DNA of 64,000 bases, taken from positions 1 through 64,000 of the forward strand of contig JAFXPO010000007.1 in NCBI GenBank assembly GCA_017527825.1, read 5' to 3'. A program made the position numbers and the translations under genes. This DNA comes from Oscillospiraceae bacterium (GTDB lineage Bacteria > Bacillota > Clostridia > Oscillospirales > Oscillospiraceae). The notes under the pieces were generated by a model. It was not told the DNA's origin. It did not search any database and saw only the letters and a list, made by a program, of their open reading frames with translations. Each line of letters opens with the position of its first letter. Position 1 is the stretch's first letter. This document shows positions 1 to 8,119 of this stretch, one piece after another.

Positions 1-590
1 GCGCCGATGCGGAGCTTGTACTCCTGCTTGAACTGCTCGGCAAGCTCCTTGAGGTCGGCGGCGGTCAGCTCGACGTCGTAGGTGACGCCCTTCTTGGTCT
101 TCATGCGGTCGATGAGCTGCTCGAAGTACTTCTTGCCGACCTCCATGACGACGTCGGAGAACATCTGGATGAAGCGGCGATAGGAGTCGTAAACAAAGCG
201 CTCAAACTCCGGCGTGGGGTTCGCCTCGATCATCGCCTTGACGACGTCGTCGTTCAGGCCGAGGTTGAGGATGGTGTCCATCATGCCGGGCATCGAGGCG
301 CGGGCGCCCGATCTGACCGAGACGAGCAGCGGGTTCTTCTTATCGCCGAACTTCTTGCCGTTGATCTTCTCCATCTTGGCGACGTATTCCATGATCTCCG
401 CCATGATGTCGTCGTTGATCTTGCGACCGTCCTCGTAGTACTGGGTGCAGGCTTCCGTCGTGATGGTGAAGCCCTGGGGGACGGGCAGACCGATGTTGGT
501 CATCTCGGCGAGGTTCGCGCCCTTGCCGCCCAGCAGCTCACGCATGTTGGCGTTGCCTTCGGTGAACAGGTAGCAATACTTTTTGCTCAT
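1..590 (-). CDS. ppdK: Pyruvate, phosphate dikinase (5' part only)
   Basis: PPDK interconverts pyruvate, ATP and Pi with phosphoenolpyruvate, AMP and PPi; in anaerobes it often works in the glycolytic direction as a PPi-using pyruvate kinase. Only the N-terminal ~196 residues are here; the gene runs off the left edge (the family is about 870-890 residues). The protein begins [19 protein letters not shown] and continues with [21 protein letters not shown] and [16 protein letters not shown], the hallmarks of the PPDK nucleotide-binding domain. The start at 590 follows an AGGAGAAAG Shine-Dalgarno sequence, and a good promoter lies upstream. The PPi-type phosphofructokinase near 20 kb supports a PPi-linked glycolysis. 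Family identification is very secure. Confidence 0.96.
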   Translation of the reverse strand, partial: MSKKYCYLFTEGNANMRELLGGKGANLAEMTNIGLPVPQGFTITTEACTQYYEDGRKINDDIMAEIMEYVAKMEKINGKKFGDKKNPLLVSVRSGARASMPGMMDTILNLGLNDDVVKAMIEANPTPEFERFVYDSYRRFIQMFSDVVMEVGKKYFEQLIDRMKTKKGVTYDVELTAADLKELAEQFKQEYKLRIG

Positions 591-642
591 ACTTTCTCCT
601 CCGAATCAAATTGTCTGGTGGTTCGTTTTCTATGACCTTAAT

Positions 643-671
643 ATTATAGGGTATTGCGGCGCAACATGCAA
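643..671 (-). promoter_or_regulatory. SigA-type promoter of ppdK
   Basis: On the minus strand TTGCAT (671-666) and TATAAT (648-643) are separated by 17 bp, about 55 bp before the ppdK start. No operator-like palindrome was seen. Confidence 0.7.
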
Positions 672-699
672 GATTTTCTTCTTGCAAAACGGGACTTTT

Positions 700-1725
700 T
701 TACAGAAATGCAAGAAGCGCGTCAACGTCCTCCGGTCTGGTCGCCCAGTTGGTGGCGAAGCGGATGGCGGTGCGCCCGTCGGGCAGGTTTTCCCAGAAGC
801 CGTAGGCGACCTCGCCGTCCAGCTTTTGCAGCAGCGCGTCGTCCGCGACGATGAATTGCTGGTTGGTCGGGGAGTCGCGGAACAGCTCGCAGCCCCTGGC
901 GATCAGCCCCGCCTTGAGCCTTTCCGCCATCTCAATGGCGTGGGCGCCGAGGCGCTCATAAAGCCCGTCGGTGAACAGCACGTCGAACTGCAAGCCCGAC
1001 GCCCAGCCCTTCGCCAGCAGCGCGCCGTGCTGCTTGACGCGGGAGAGGAAACGCTCCGGCAGATTGCCGTTCGGGAACACCAGCGCCTCGCCGATGAGCG
1101 CGCCGCACTTCGTCCCGCCGATGTAGAACGCGTCGGCGTACCGCGCCAGCACCGGCAAGGTCACGTCCGCGCCATACGCCGCGAGACCGTAGGCGAGCCG
1201 CGCGCCGTCCACATAAAGCGGGATGCCGTAGGCGCGGCAGACCTCGGAGAGCGCCGCAAGCTCCGCCCTGGTGTACAGCGTGCCGTCCTCGGTGGGATGC
1301 GAGATGTAGAGCATCCCCGGCTCGACGATGTGCTCGCGGTTGGCGTCGCCGCGCCAGCGCTCCAGCATGGCGCGCAGGTCGTTCGCGTCCGCCTTGCCGT
1401 CGTGGGCAGGCAGAGTCAGCACCTTGTGACCGCTCCACTCGATCGCCCCCGCCTCGTGAGCGGCGACGTGGCCGGACTCCACCGCCACCACGCCCTCCCA
1501 CGGCTTGAGCAGGGAATCAATGGCGACCTGATTGGTCTGCGTCCCGCCGGTGAGAAAGCGCACCTCCGCCTTCGGCGCGTCGCAGGCAAGGCGGATTTTC
1601 TCCTGTGCGCTCGCGCAAAACCGGTCCGAGCCGTAGGCGGTGAGGTGCTCCCCCGCCGTTTCCAGCAGGCGGCGCAAGATCGGTTCACAGGCGCTCTCCT
1701 GATAATCGCTGGCAAAATACAACAT
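700..1725 (-). CDS. ltaE: Low-specificity threonine aldolase family enzyme
   Basis: A PLP fold-type I aldolase of 341 residues that would cleave L-threonine or L-allo-threonine to glycine and acetaldehyde in the cytoplasm. Visible motifs are FLTGGTQTNQVA near residue 60, the PLP-contacting LYVDGARLAYGL, and the Schiff-base lysine in YIGGTKCGALIGEA. Length matches the family. It is monocistronic: ppdK follows on the same strand but has its own promoter, and the rpsF operon is divergent. An AGGAACACAAA sequence precedes the ATG at 1725. Substrate stereospecificity cannot be read from sequence. Confidence 0.92.
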   Translation of the reverse strand: MLYFASDYQESACEPILRRLLETAGEHLTAYGSDRFCASAQEKIRLACDAPKAEVRFLTGGTQTNQVAIDSLLKPWEGVVAVESGHVAAHEAGAIEWSGHKVLTLPAHDGKADANDLRAMLERWRGDANREHIVEPGMLYISHPTEDGTLYTRAELAALSEVCRAYGIPLYVDGARLAYGLAAYGADVTLPVLARYADAFYIGGTKCGALIGEALVFPNGNLPERFLSRVKQHGALLAKGWASGLQFDVLFTDGLYERLGAHAIEMAERLKAGLIARGCELFRDSPTNQQFIVADDALLQKLDGEVAYGFWENLPDGRTAIRFATNWATRPEDVDALLAFL

Positions 1726-1763
1726 TTTGTGTTCCTCCGAAACATGCTAACAGAAAATTCCCC

Positions 1764-1791
1764 TTGACAACGGGATTTCTTTTTATATAAT
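1764..1791 (+). promoter_or_regulatory. Promoter of the rpsF-ssb-rpsR operon
   Basis: Perfect TTGACA (1764-1769) and TATAAT (1786-1791) with a 16-bp spacer. It is followed by a ~70-nt leader before rpsF. I could not recognise the known S6:S18 autoregulatory leader fold in it. Confidence 0.8.
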
Positions 1792-1870
1792 AATAGGGCT
1801 TGTTCATTTTGGCAAGCTATCCTTGCTCACTTTTTTCAAGTGGGCCAAAGTCCAAAAGGAGGTGCAACAC

Positions 1871-2167
1871 ATGGCTAAAGTCACAGCCAACTACGAGGTC
1901 GTGTTCATCATCGACCCGGCACAGGGTGAGGAAGGCGTTGCGGCGCTGACCGAGAAGTTCAAGACCCTGGTCGAGCAGAACGCGAGCGAGGTCGTGGTGG
2001 ATGATTGGGGTCAGCGCAAGCTGGCGTACGCGATCAACTACATCACGGAAGGTCACTATGTCCTGATCTCGTTCACCAGCGGGCCCGAGTTCCCCAAAGA
2101 GCTGGATCGTATTCTGCGCATTACCGACGGTATCATCCGCTCCATGATCGTCTGCAAGGACGAGTAA
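1871..2167 (+). CDS. rpsF: 30S ribosomal protein S6
   Basis: S6 binds the central domain of 16S rRNA together with S18. The 98-residue product begins MAKVTANYEVVFIIDP and contains the conserved DDWGQRKLAYAINYITEGHY segment. The open frame extends upstream, but the ATG at 1871 has an AAAGGAGGTGCAACAC ribosome binding site and gives the normal family length. It is the first gene of the classical rpsF-ssb-rpsR operon, with 15 bp to ssb. Confidence 0.98.
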   Translation: MAKVTANYEVVFIIDPAQGEEGVAALTEKFKTLVEQNASEVVVDDWGQRKLAYAINYITEGHYVLISFTSGPEFPKELDRILRITDGIIRSMIVCKDE

Positions 2168-2182
2168 GGGAGGAAACGTCAC

Positions 2183-2638
2183 ATGCTCAATCACATCGTC
2201 ATCATGGGACGTCTGACCCGCGACCCGGAGTTGCGCCGCACGCAGAGCGGCATCGCCGTCACGTCGATTTCGGTCGCCGTGGATCGCGATTTCCAGTCCC
2301 GCGACGCGCAGGAAAAGCAGACGGATTTCATTGATGTCGTCGCGTGGCGCAGCACTGCCGAGTTCATCAGCAAGTACTTCACCAAGGGTCGCATGATCGT
2401 GGTGGAAGGCTCGCTCCAGTCCCGCAAGTGGCAGGACAAGAACGGTCAGAACCGCGTGTCGTGGGAGATTCAGGCGAGCAACGTCTACTTCGGCGACTCC
2501 AAGCGCGACAACCAGGGCGACTACAGCGCCCCGTCTTACGGCGGTCAGAGCTATAGCTCCCCCGCCGAGAGCTATACCGCCCCCGCGGGCGGCGGCAGCT
2601 TCGCCGAAATCGAAGAGGACGGCGAACTGCCCTTCTAA
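2183..2638 (+). CDS. ssb: Single-stranded DNA-binding protein
   Basis: A 151-residue SSB. The N-terminal OB fold (about residues 1-105) begins MLNHIVIMGRLTRDPELR and holds the conserved DFIDVVAWRSTAEFISKYF and GSLQSRKWQDKNGQ segments. A Gly/Ser/Tyr/Pro-rich linker follows, then the acidic tip ending DGELPF, which recruits repair and replication proteins. It lies between rpsF and rpsR, the standard Gram-positive arrangement that couples SSB supply to ribosomal protein synthesis. Confidence 0.98.
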   Translation: MLNHIVIMGRLTRDPELRRTQSGIAVTSISVAVDRDFQSRDAQEKQTDFIDVVAWRSTAEFISKYFTKGRMIVVEGSLQSRKWQDKNGQNRVSWEIQASNVYFGDSKRDNQGDYSAPSYGGQSYSSPAESYTAPAGGGSFAEIEEDGELPF

Positions 2639-2704
2639 GAAGCCGAAAAGCGGAACCGCTTTTGACCCGGTTTCTTCAATAATAAAAAAAGGAGGAACAC
2701 CCTC

Positions 2705-2962
2705 ATGGCTATGGAACGTGAAAACAGAGCCCCCCGTGCCGGCGGTCCCAACCACAAGCGCAGGAAGGTCTGCCAGTTCTGCGTCGACAAGTGCGAGCAG
2801 ATCGACTACAAGGATGCTGCGAAGCTGCGCCGTTACATTTCGGAGCGCTCCAAGATCCTGCCCCGCCGCACCACCGGTACCTGCGCCATGCATCAGCGCC
2901 AGCTGACCACCGCCATCAAGCGCGCGCGTCAGATCGCTCTGCTGCCGTTCGTCACCGAGTAA
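2705..2962 (+). CDS. rpsR: 30S ribosomal protein S18
   Basis: S18 forms a heterodimer with S6 on 16S rRNA. The 85-residue protein has [17 protein letters not shown] and the conserved C-terminal block [20 protein letters not shown]. The ATG at 2705 follows AAAAAAAGGAGGAACACCCTC. The 66-bp gap after ssb carries a small hairpin near 2645-2664, a possible processing or S18 feedback site (inference). It is the last gene of the operon and is followed by a strong terminator. Confidence 0.98.
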   Translation: MAMERENRAPRAGGPNHKRRKVCQFCVDKCEQIDYKDAAKLRRYISERSKILPRRTTGTCAMHQRQLTTAIKRARQIALLPFVTE

Positions 2963-2970
2963 TTGGCAAT

Positions 2971-3001
2971 CAAAAGACCGCCGTTCGGCGGTCTTTTTTC
3001 T
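2971..3001 (+). terminator. Rho-independent terminator of rpsR
   Basis: GACCGCC/GGCGGTC stem with a TTC-type loop followed by a T run, directly after the rpsR stop. Confidence 0.9.
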
Positions 3002-3014
3002 TTCCGGCAAAGCA

Positions 3015-3046
3015 AAACAGGCTGCGGTAAAACCGCAGCCTGTTTA
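3015..3046 (-). terminator. Terminator of the EF-hand-like gene
   Basis: CAGGCTGCGG/CCGCAGCCTG stem; on the minus strand it is followed by TTTTG, just after the stop of the gene at 3064-3531. It sits back to back with the rpsR terminator. Confidence 0.75.
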
Positions 3047-3063
3047 TTAATGAGAAAGAAGAA

Positions 3064-3531
3064 TCAAGCGAGCTTCGCCAGCTCCGCCAGAACAGAGTCA
3101 ACATAGCCCTTGAGAGCGGCGAGGCAGGCAGCGCCGTCCGCCTTGCCCGTGGCAAACGCGGTCATGTCAGCGGCGAACTTGTCGCAGGGAGCCTTGAGCG
3201 CCTTCTCGATGATGTCATGATACTCAGCGCCGCTCTTGACGCCGGCGCCCTGCTTGCCATCTTCCACATAGAAGATCTCGTCGGGGACGAAGTTGGCGTC
3301 AGAATCTCTGAGATAGAGATCGAACTCGCCGTCCTTGCCGATGTCGATGGCAAAGGTGTCGAGGTTGCCGTTGCCGGTGAAGTCGCACTTGGAATCGATG
3401 AACGCGAAGTCAGCCTTGCCGTCTCCGTTCAGATCCATGACGATCTCATAGCGGGAGGAGGGAAGGAGGACCGCCGCGGTTTCAGGATTGTTCTTCAGCA
3501 GCGCACGGAACTGAGCAATAGTACCAGCCAT
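3064..3531 (-). CDS. Small acidic protein with EF-hand-like repeats
   Basis: I do not recognise this 155-residue protein. It has no signal peptide or membrane segment. The first ~35 residues are an unremarkable helix-prone region. Then two tandem acidic motifs, DLNGDGKADFAFID and DFTGNGNLDTFAID, resemble the DxDxDG calcium-binding loops of EF-hand or dockerin proteins (the second is degenerate), and a third, DIGKDGEFDLYL, is similar. The C-terminal ~60 residues are alanine-rich and helical. An AGAAGG sequence precedes the ATG at 3531, and the gene has its own strong promoter and terminator, so it is an independent unit. Calcium binding is inference. It is not a cellulosomal dockerin as far as I can see, because it lacks a secretion signal. 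Confidence 0.75.
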   Translation of the reverse strand: MAGTIAQFRALLKNNPETAAVLLPSSRYEIVMDLNGDGKADFAFIDSKCDFTGNGNLDTFAIDIGKDGEFDLYLRDSDANFVPDEIFYVEDGKQGAGVKSGAEYHDIIEKALKAPCDKFAADMTAFATGKADGAACLAALKGYVDSVLAELAKLA

Positions 3532-3610
3532 TTTGAAATACCTTCTTTCTAAAATTCACCCGAAAAACCCGGCAAAAATAATTCATCCGAGCCTTTTTCA
3601 GGTCTCCTTT

Positions 3611-3639
3611 ATTGTAATACCTCGTTATTCTGTTGTCAA
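3611..3639 (-). promoter_or_regulatory. Promoter of the EF-hand-like gene
   Basis: Minus-strand TTGACA (3639-3634), 17-bp spacer, TACAAT (3616-3611). Near consensus, which suggests strong expression. Confidence 0.8.
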
Positions 3640-3661
3640 TTGATTCAGCCAAGGTTCCAAA

Positions 3662-3692
3662 ATGGAACGCCCCCTGTGGGGGCGTTCCTGCG
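3662..3692 (-). terminator. Terminator of the EF-G paralogue
   Basis: GGAACGCCCCC/GGGGGCGTTCC stem followed on the minus strand by ATTTTGG, right after the stop at 3701. Confidence 0.7.
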
Positions 3693-3700
3693 GATCATCA

Positions 3701-5733
3701 TTATTCGCCGTCCTGCATCGCCTTCGCGGCGGCGATGGCTTTCTCCTGCGCGTCGGCGGGGCACTGCTCGTAGCGCACGAAGTGCATCACGAAGCTGCCG
3801 CGGGACTGGGTCATGGAGCGCAGGTCGATGGCGTAGCTCATCAGCTCCGCCTCAGGGCACTCTGCCTCGATGACCTGCTCGCCGTCGCCGGTGGGATTCA
3901 TGCCCATGACGCGACCGCGGCGCTTGTTGAGGTCGCCGAGGATATCGCCCATGTACTGATCGGGCACGGTGACCTTCAGCTCGCACACCGGCTCCAGCAG
4001 AACCGGGGACGCCTCAGGCATCGCCGCCTTATAGGCGAGGTTCGCGGCGGTCTTGAACGCGATTTCGGAGGAGTCGACGGGGTGGTAGGAGCCGTCGTAC
4101 AGAACCGCCTTCAAGTTCACGACCGGATAGCCGGCGAGCGGACCGTGGACGCACGCCTCGCGCAGACCCTTCTCAACCGCGGGGAAGAAGTTCTTGGGCA
4201 CGCTGCCGCCGAAGACCTCCTCGGCGAACACCATTTCCTCGCTCTCCTCGTTCGGCTCGAAACGAACCCAGACGTCGCCGAACTGGCCGCTGCCGCCGGT
4301 CTGCTTCTTGTGGCGGCCCTGCTTCTGGACGGTCTTGCGGATGCGCTCACGGTAGGCGACGCGCGGGGTATCCAGCTCGGTGTCGACGCCGAAGCGGGCT
4401 TTGAGCTTGCTCACCAGCACGTCGATTTGGATGTCGCCGGCGCCGGAGACGACGATCTGGTGCGTCTCGGCGTTGTTGAGAACGCTGAACGTCGGGTCCT
4501 CCTCGTTGAGGCGGTTGAGACCGGTGCCCAGCTTATCCTCCTGACCGCGGGTCTTGGGTGCGATGGCGCGGGAGTAGCATGGCTCGGCGAAGGCAATCTT
4601 CGGGAGCACCACGATGTTCTTGGGATCGCAGAGGGTGAGTTGGTCTTGACGCGGTCCATCTTGGCGATGGCGCCGATATCGCCGCAGCAGATCTCCTTGA
4701 CTTCCTCGTTCTTCTGACCCTTGATGGTGTACAGGCGGCCAAGCTTCTCAGTGTTGCCCGTGGTGGGATTGTAGAGGGACATGTCGCCGGTGATCTTGCC
4801 GCGCACGACCTTGACCAGGCTGTACTTGCCGTACTGGTCGGAGATGGTCTTGAACACGATCGCGGCGGTTGCGCCGGACTCGTCGAACTTGACCTCCACA
4901 TCGTCGCCGCCCTCGGTCTTGGCGGCTTCGGCGGGCATATCAGTGGCGATGGGCACGAGGTCGAGCACGCACTCAAGCAGCATCTCCACGCCGAGGCCGG
5001 TGGCGGCGCTGCCGCACAGGACGGGCGCGACGCTGCCGTCGTGGACGCCGAGCTTGAGACCCTTGGCGATCTCCTCGTTGGAAAGCTCCATGGTCTCGAA
5101 GAACTTCTCCATCAGTTCCTCGTCAGCGCCGGCGGCGGCTTCCATCAGCTCCGCGCGCAGCGTCTCGACCTCGTCCTTGACGCTGGCGGGAATGGCGCAG
5201 GCAGCAGCCTTGCCGCCCTTGACCTCATACGCCTTGTTGTGCAGCAGGTCGACGATCTCGGTGACGTGACCCGCGCCGTCCATAACGGGGGCGACGATGG
5301 GCGCGACGGCGGTGCCGAACTTCGCCTTGAGCGCGTCGAAGCAGGTCTGATAGTTGCTGTTGTCCTCATCGGTGCGGTTAATGAAGATCATGCGGGGCTT
5401 CTTGCCCAGCATCTTCCACGCGCGCTCGGCGCCGACGCTCAAGCCGTCCTTCGCGCCGCAGACCAGCACCGCGCACTCGGCGGCGCGGATGCCGGAGAGC
5501 GCCTCGCCGGCGAAGTCGAAGTTGCCGGGGGCGTCGAGAATGTTGATCTTGACATTTTTATAGGTAGCAGGCGCAGTGGCGAGGGAGATGGAAATGCCGC
5601 GCTTCTTCTCTTCCGCGTCGTAATCGAGCACGGCGGGCGCGCCGGTCATTGCCAGCATGTTCTCCGCGAGCCTGGTCTTGCCGCTGCCGCCGTGACCCAG
5701 CAGCACGATATTGCGTACGTCTTTAGCACTCAT
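3701..5733 (-). pseudogene. fusA: EF-G-like translational GTPase, one frameshift
   Basis: A paralogue of elongation factor G (FusA2/EF-G-2 type). Read across one frameshift it is ~677 residues, full length for the family. The N-terminal frame (5733 to about 4640) holds P-loop GHGGSGKT (residues 13-20), switch II DAPGNFDF and the NRTD specificity motif. The C-terminal frame (from about 4640 to 3701) holds domains III-V, with TGGSGQFGDVWVRFEP and GRVMGMNPTGDGEQ. Frames change at about 4637-4643: after DRVKTN the frame is lost, while the other frame resumes at LTLCDPKNIVVLP, consistent with one missing base. Switch II has Asn where EF-G has the GTPase-stimulating His, so it is not canonical EF-G. 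The cause may be a sequencing error, a real inactivating mutation or, less likely, recoding. It has its own promoter and terminator. Confidence 0.85.
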
Positions 5734-5792
5734 AAGGTTTGTTCTCCTTTACCTGTGATTCCCCTGTTTGGGGAAATTCGCTCAACGGATGA

Positions 5793-5821
5793 ATTATATA
5801 ATAAAAATCGAACTAATACAA
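5793..5821 (-). promoter_or_regulatory. Promoter of the EF-G paralogue
   Basis: Minus-strand TTGTAT (5821-5816), 17-bp spacer, TATAAT (5798-5793), about 60 bp before the ATG at 5733. Confidence 0.7.
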
Positions 5822-5871
5822 CAACAAAAATAGAGGCTGTTTTTTGTTGAAAACCTACAAACGTGAACGTC

Positions 5872-6765
5872 TCACAGCAGCATCTCCACGCCGCCCTCCT
5901 CAATGGAAATGTCGATCTTCGGCGCGCCGGGGACGAATTCGCCGTCCAGCGTCCAGGGAATGTTCTCCTCCGTCTCCGCCACCACATGCCGGACGTGGCG
6001 GAAGATCAGCCCCTCCCCCTCGCTGTACTCCTGATACATCAGCGCGCGGGTGAGCGCTTGCAGCGCCGCGGGCGTCTTGGGTACCGGCACCAGCAGCAGC
6101 TCGAACTCGCCGTCGTTGAAGCTCACGTCTTCGGGCGAGAGCTTCATCATGCCGGCGATGGACGTGGAGTTGCTGATGGCGCCGAACAGATACTCCCCGT
6201 CGAACACCTCGCCGTCGGCGGTGAGCTTCATCCGGTAGGGGTGCAGGGTGTCGAGGTCGCGGACGCCCTCCAAAATGTAGGCAAAATGCCCGAACACGTT
6301 CTTCACGTCCTGCGGGACGCTGTAGCTCGCCTTGGTGAACGCGCCGAAGGAGGCGACGTAGACGAAGAACCGCCGTCCGAACCGACCCACGTCCAGCTTG
6401 CGCGGATGCAGGCGCATGGCGCTCTGCGCGGCGACAGCCGGCTCGTTGGAGATGCTGAGGCTGGCGGCGAAATCGTTGGTGCTGCCGCCGGGCAGATAGC
6501 TCACCTGCGGGCGGGACGCCGCGGGCAGCTTCATGATGCCGTTGACGGTCTCGTTCAGGGTACCGTCGCCCCCGTGGCAGACCACAAGGTCGTAATCCGC
6601 GCCCAGCTTCTCAGCAAGGCGCGTCGCCTCGGCGCGCCGGCGGGTGATGCGGATGTTGACGAGGTAGCCCGCCTCGGAATAGATCGCCGCGGCGTCGAAC
6701 AGCGGGGCGCGGGATTTGTTCCTGCCCGCCCGCGGATTGACGATAAAAAGGAGTTTTTTGCTCAT
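5872..6765 (-). CDS. Diacylglycerol/lipid kinase family protein (YegS/DgkB type)
   Basis: A 297-residue soluble lipid kinase that would phosphorylate diacylglycerol or a related membrane lipid using ATP. It begins MSKKLLFIVNPRAGRNKSR, the N-terminal P-loop-like motif of the DAGK catalytic domain. Next comes the signature VVCHGGDGTLNETVNGI near residue 60 and LPGGSTNDFAASL near 95, then the beta-rich C-terminal half ending with WTLDGEFVPGAPKIDI. The frame is open for 35 codons upstream, but the ATG at 6765 has GGAGG seven bases before it. No terminator is obvious, so read-through toward the EF-G paralogue is possible. Exact lipid substrate is unknown. Confidence 0.92.
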   Translation of the reverse strand: MSKKLLFIVNPRAGRNKSRAPLFDAAAIYSEAGYLVNIRITRRRAEATRLAEKLGADYDLVVCHGGDGTLNETVNGIMKLPAASRPQVSYLPGGSTNDFAASLSISNEPAVAAQSAMRLHPRKLDVGRFGRRFFVYVASFGAFTKASYSVPQDVKNVFGHFAYILEGVRDLDTLHPYRMKLTADGEVFDGEYLFGAISNSTSIAGMMKLSPEDVSFNDGEFELLLVPVPKTPAALQALTRALMYQEYSEGEGLIFRHVRHVVAETEENIPWTLDGEFVPGAPKIDISIEEGGVEMLL

Positions 6766-6790
6766 ATATGTGCCTCCATGCTTTTTTCTC

Positions 6791-6842
6791 ATTGTATCAC
6801 AGAAAACTCGCTGTTGCAATTCTTGCCAAAAAGGAATAGGAT
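6791..6842. promoter_or_regulatory. Divergent promoters sharing one palindromic -35 box
   Basis: TTGCAA at 6814-6819 is its own reverse complement. To the right, 17 bp away, is TAGGAT (6837-6842), which serves the AI-2E permease. To the left, 17 bp away on the minus strand, is TACAAT (6796-6791) with an extended TG, which serves the lipid kinase. Both spacings are optimal. Confidence 0.65.
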
Positions 6843-6883
6843 AAACAAATCTGATAATTCTTTCTGCCAAAGGAACGAAAACG

Positions 6884-8104
6884 ATGGAGAAAAAACATTA
6901 TTTCCGCTGGGGGCTGACCGCGTTTCTGACGATCTGCGCCCTGATGGTCTTCTACGACACGGTCTTTCGCCACGGTGTGCTGCTCTCGCTGCTGGGCAAG
7001 TTTGCCAAGGCGCTCATGCCCGTGATCTATGGCGCGGCGATGGCGTACCTGCTCACGCCGCTGGTCAACAGCTTTGACCGGATGCAGTTCAAGCTCTTTG
7101 GGGAAAAGAGCAAACGCGGTCTGGTGCGTGCTGTCAGCATCCTGCTGACGTGGGCGGTGGTGTTTCTCGCGGTATACGTCCTCGTCAGCATCCTGATCCC
7201 GCAGCTGTACCAGAGCGTCGCCACCCTGGTCGGCAACATGCAGAGTTACTACAACACGGTCTACGCCTGGGTCACCAAGCTGCTGGACGATAACCCGGAG
7301 ATCGCGCCGCGCGTCTCCGCCGCCATTGACGAATACTGGGACGAGGTGCGCGGCTGGTTCACCGACAAGTTCCTGCCGCAGGCGCAGCAGACCATCGGCA
7401 TCGTCACCAGCGGCGTGCTGAGCGTGGTGCTGTTCTTCAAGGACTTCCTCGTGGGCGTGATCGTGTCGGTATACCTGCTGGCGCTCAAGGAGGGCTTCGC
7501 CACCGGCGCGCGCCGGTTGCTCTACTGCACCGTCAGCAAAAAGCACTACCGCGGCACGCTCAGCGCCGCGAGCACGGCGAACAACATCTTCAGCGGCTTC
7601 GTCCGCGGCAAGCTGCTCGATTCGCTCATCATCGGCATTTTGTGCTTCATCGGCTGCTCGTTCCTCAAGATGCCCTACACGCCGCTCATCAGCGTCATCG
7701 TGGGCATCACGAACATCATCCCGTTTTTCGGTCCGTTCCTCGGCGCGATCCCCAGCGCGTTCCTCATTTTGCTCGTCAGCCCTGTCAAATGCCTGTACTT
7801 CATCATCTTCGTGCTGGTGCTCCAGCAGCTTGACGGCAACATCATCGGTCCGAAAATCCTCGGCAACTCCACGCAGCTGCCAAGCTTCTGGGTCATCGTG
7901 GCGATCCTCATCGGCGGCGGCTTCTTCGGCGTGCTGGGCATGTTCCTCGGCGTGCCGGTGTTCGCCTGCTTCTACGCCGCGGTCAACCACTTCAGCGGCG
8001 ATCGCCTGAGATCGAGGGGCATTACCTCCGACGAACCGTTCCGCAGCAACAACGGCATCGACCAGCTGGAAGCAATCCCGGACAACAAAAACTCCGAAGC
8101 GTAA
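6884..8104 (+). CDS. AI-2E family transporter (PerM/YdbI type)
   Basis: A 406-residue polytopic membrane protein. There are paired hydrophobic segments at about residues 10-55 and 75-100, a soluble middle region (~100-190) and then five or so membrane helices. The C-terminal conserved core reads TPLISVIVGITNIIPFFGPF, then QQLDGNIIGPKILG and GGGFFGVLGMFLGVPVFA, typical of Pfam AI-2E_transport. Members have been linked to autoinducer-2 export or Na+/H+ antiport, but most are uncharacterised, so substrate is open. The C-terminal ~45 residues are polar and cytoplasmic. The ATG at 6884 follows AAAGGAACGAAAACG. It is convergent with coaX and shares its terminator. Confidence 0.92.
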   Translation: MEKKHYFRWGLTAFLTICALMVFYDTVFRHGVLLSLLGKFAKALMPVIYGAAMAYLLTPLVNSFDRMQFKLFGEKSKRGLVRAVSILLTWAVVFLAVYVLVSILIPQLYQSVATLVGNMQSYYNTVYAWVTKLLDDNPEIAPRVSAAIDEYWDEVRGWFTDKFLPQAQQTIGIVTSGVLSVVLFFKDFLVGVIVSVYLLALKEGFATGARRLLYCTVSKKHYRGTLSAASTANNIFSGFVRGKLLDSLIIGILCFIGCSFLKMPYTPLISVIVGITNIIPFFGPFLGAIPSAFLILLVSPVKCLYFIIFVLVLQQLDGNIIGPKILGNSTQLPSFWVIVAILIGGGFFGVLGMFLGVPVFACFYAAVNHFSGDRLRSRGITSDEPFRSNNGIDQLEAIPDNKNSEA

Positions 8105-8119
8105 GCTTCGGAGTTTTTT
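8087..8119. terminator. Bidirectional terminator, AI-2E permease / coaX
   Basis: AAAAACTCCGAAGC/GCTTCGGAGTTTTTT stem, with A and T runs on both sides, so it can stop transcripts from either direction. Confidence 0.88.

Noticed and set aside
1798..1870. S6:S18 ribosomal protein leader motif
   Set aside because: The conserved CCG bulge hairpin of the rpsF leader motif could not be identified by eye.
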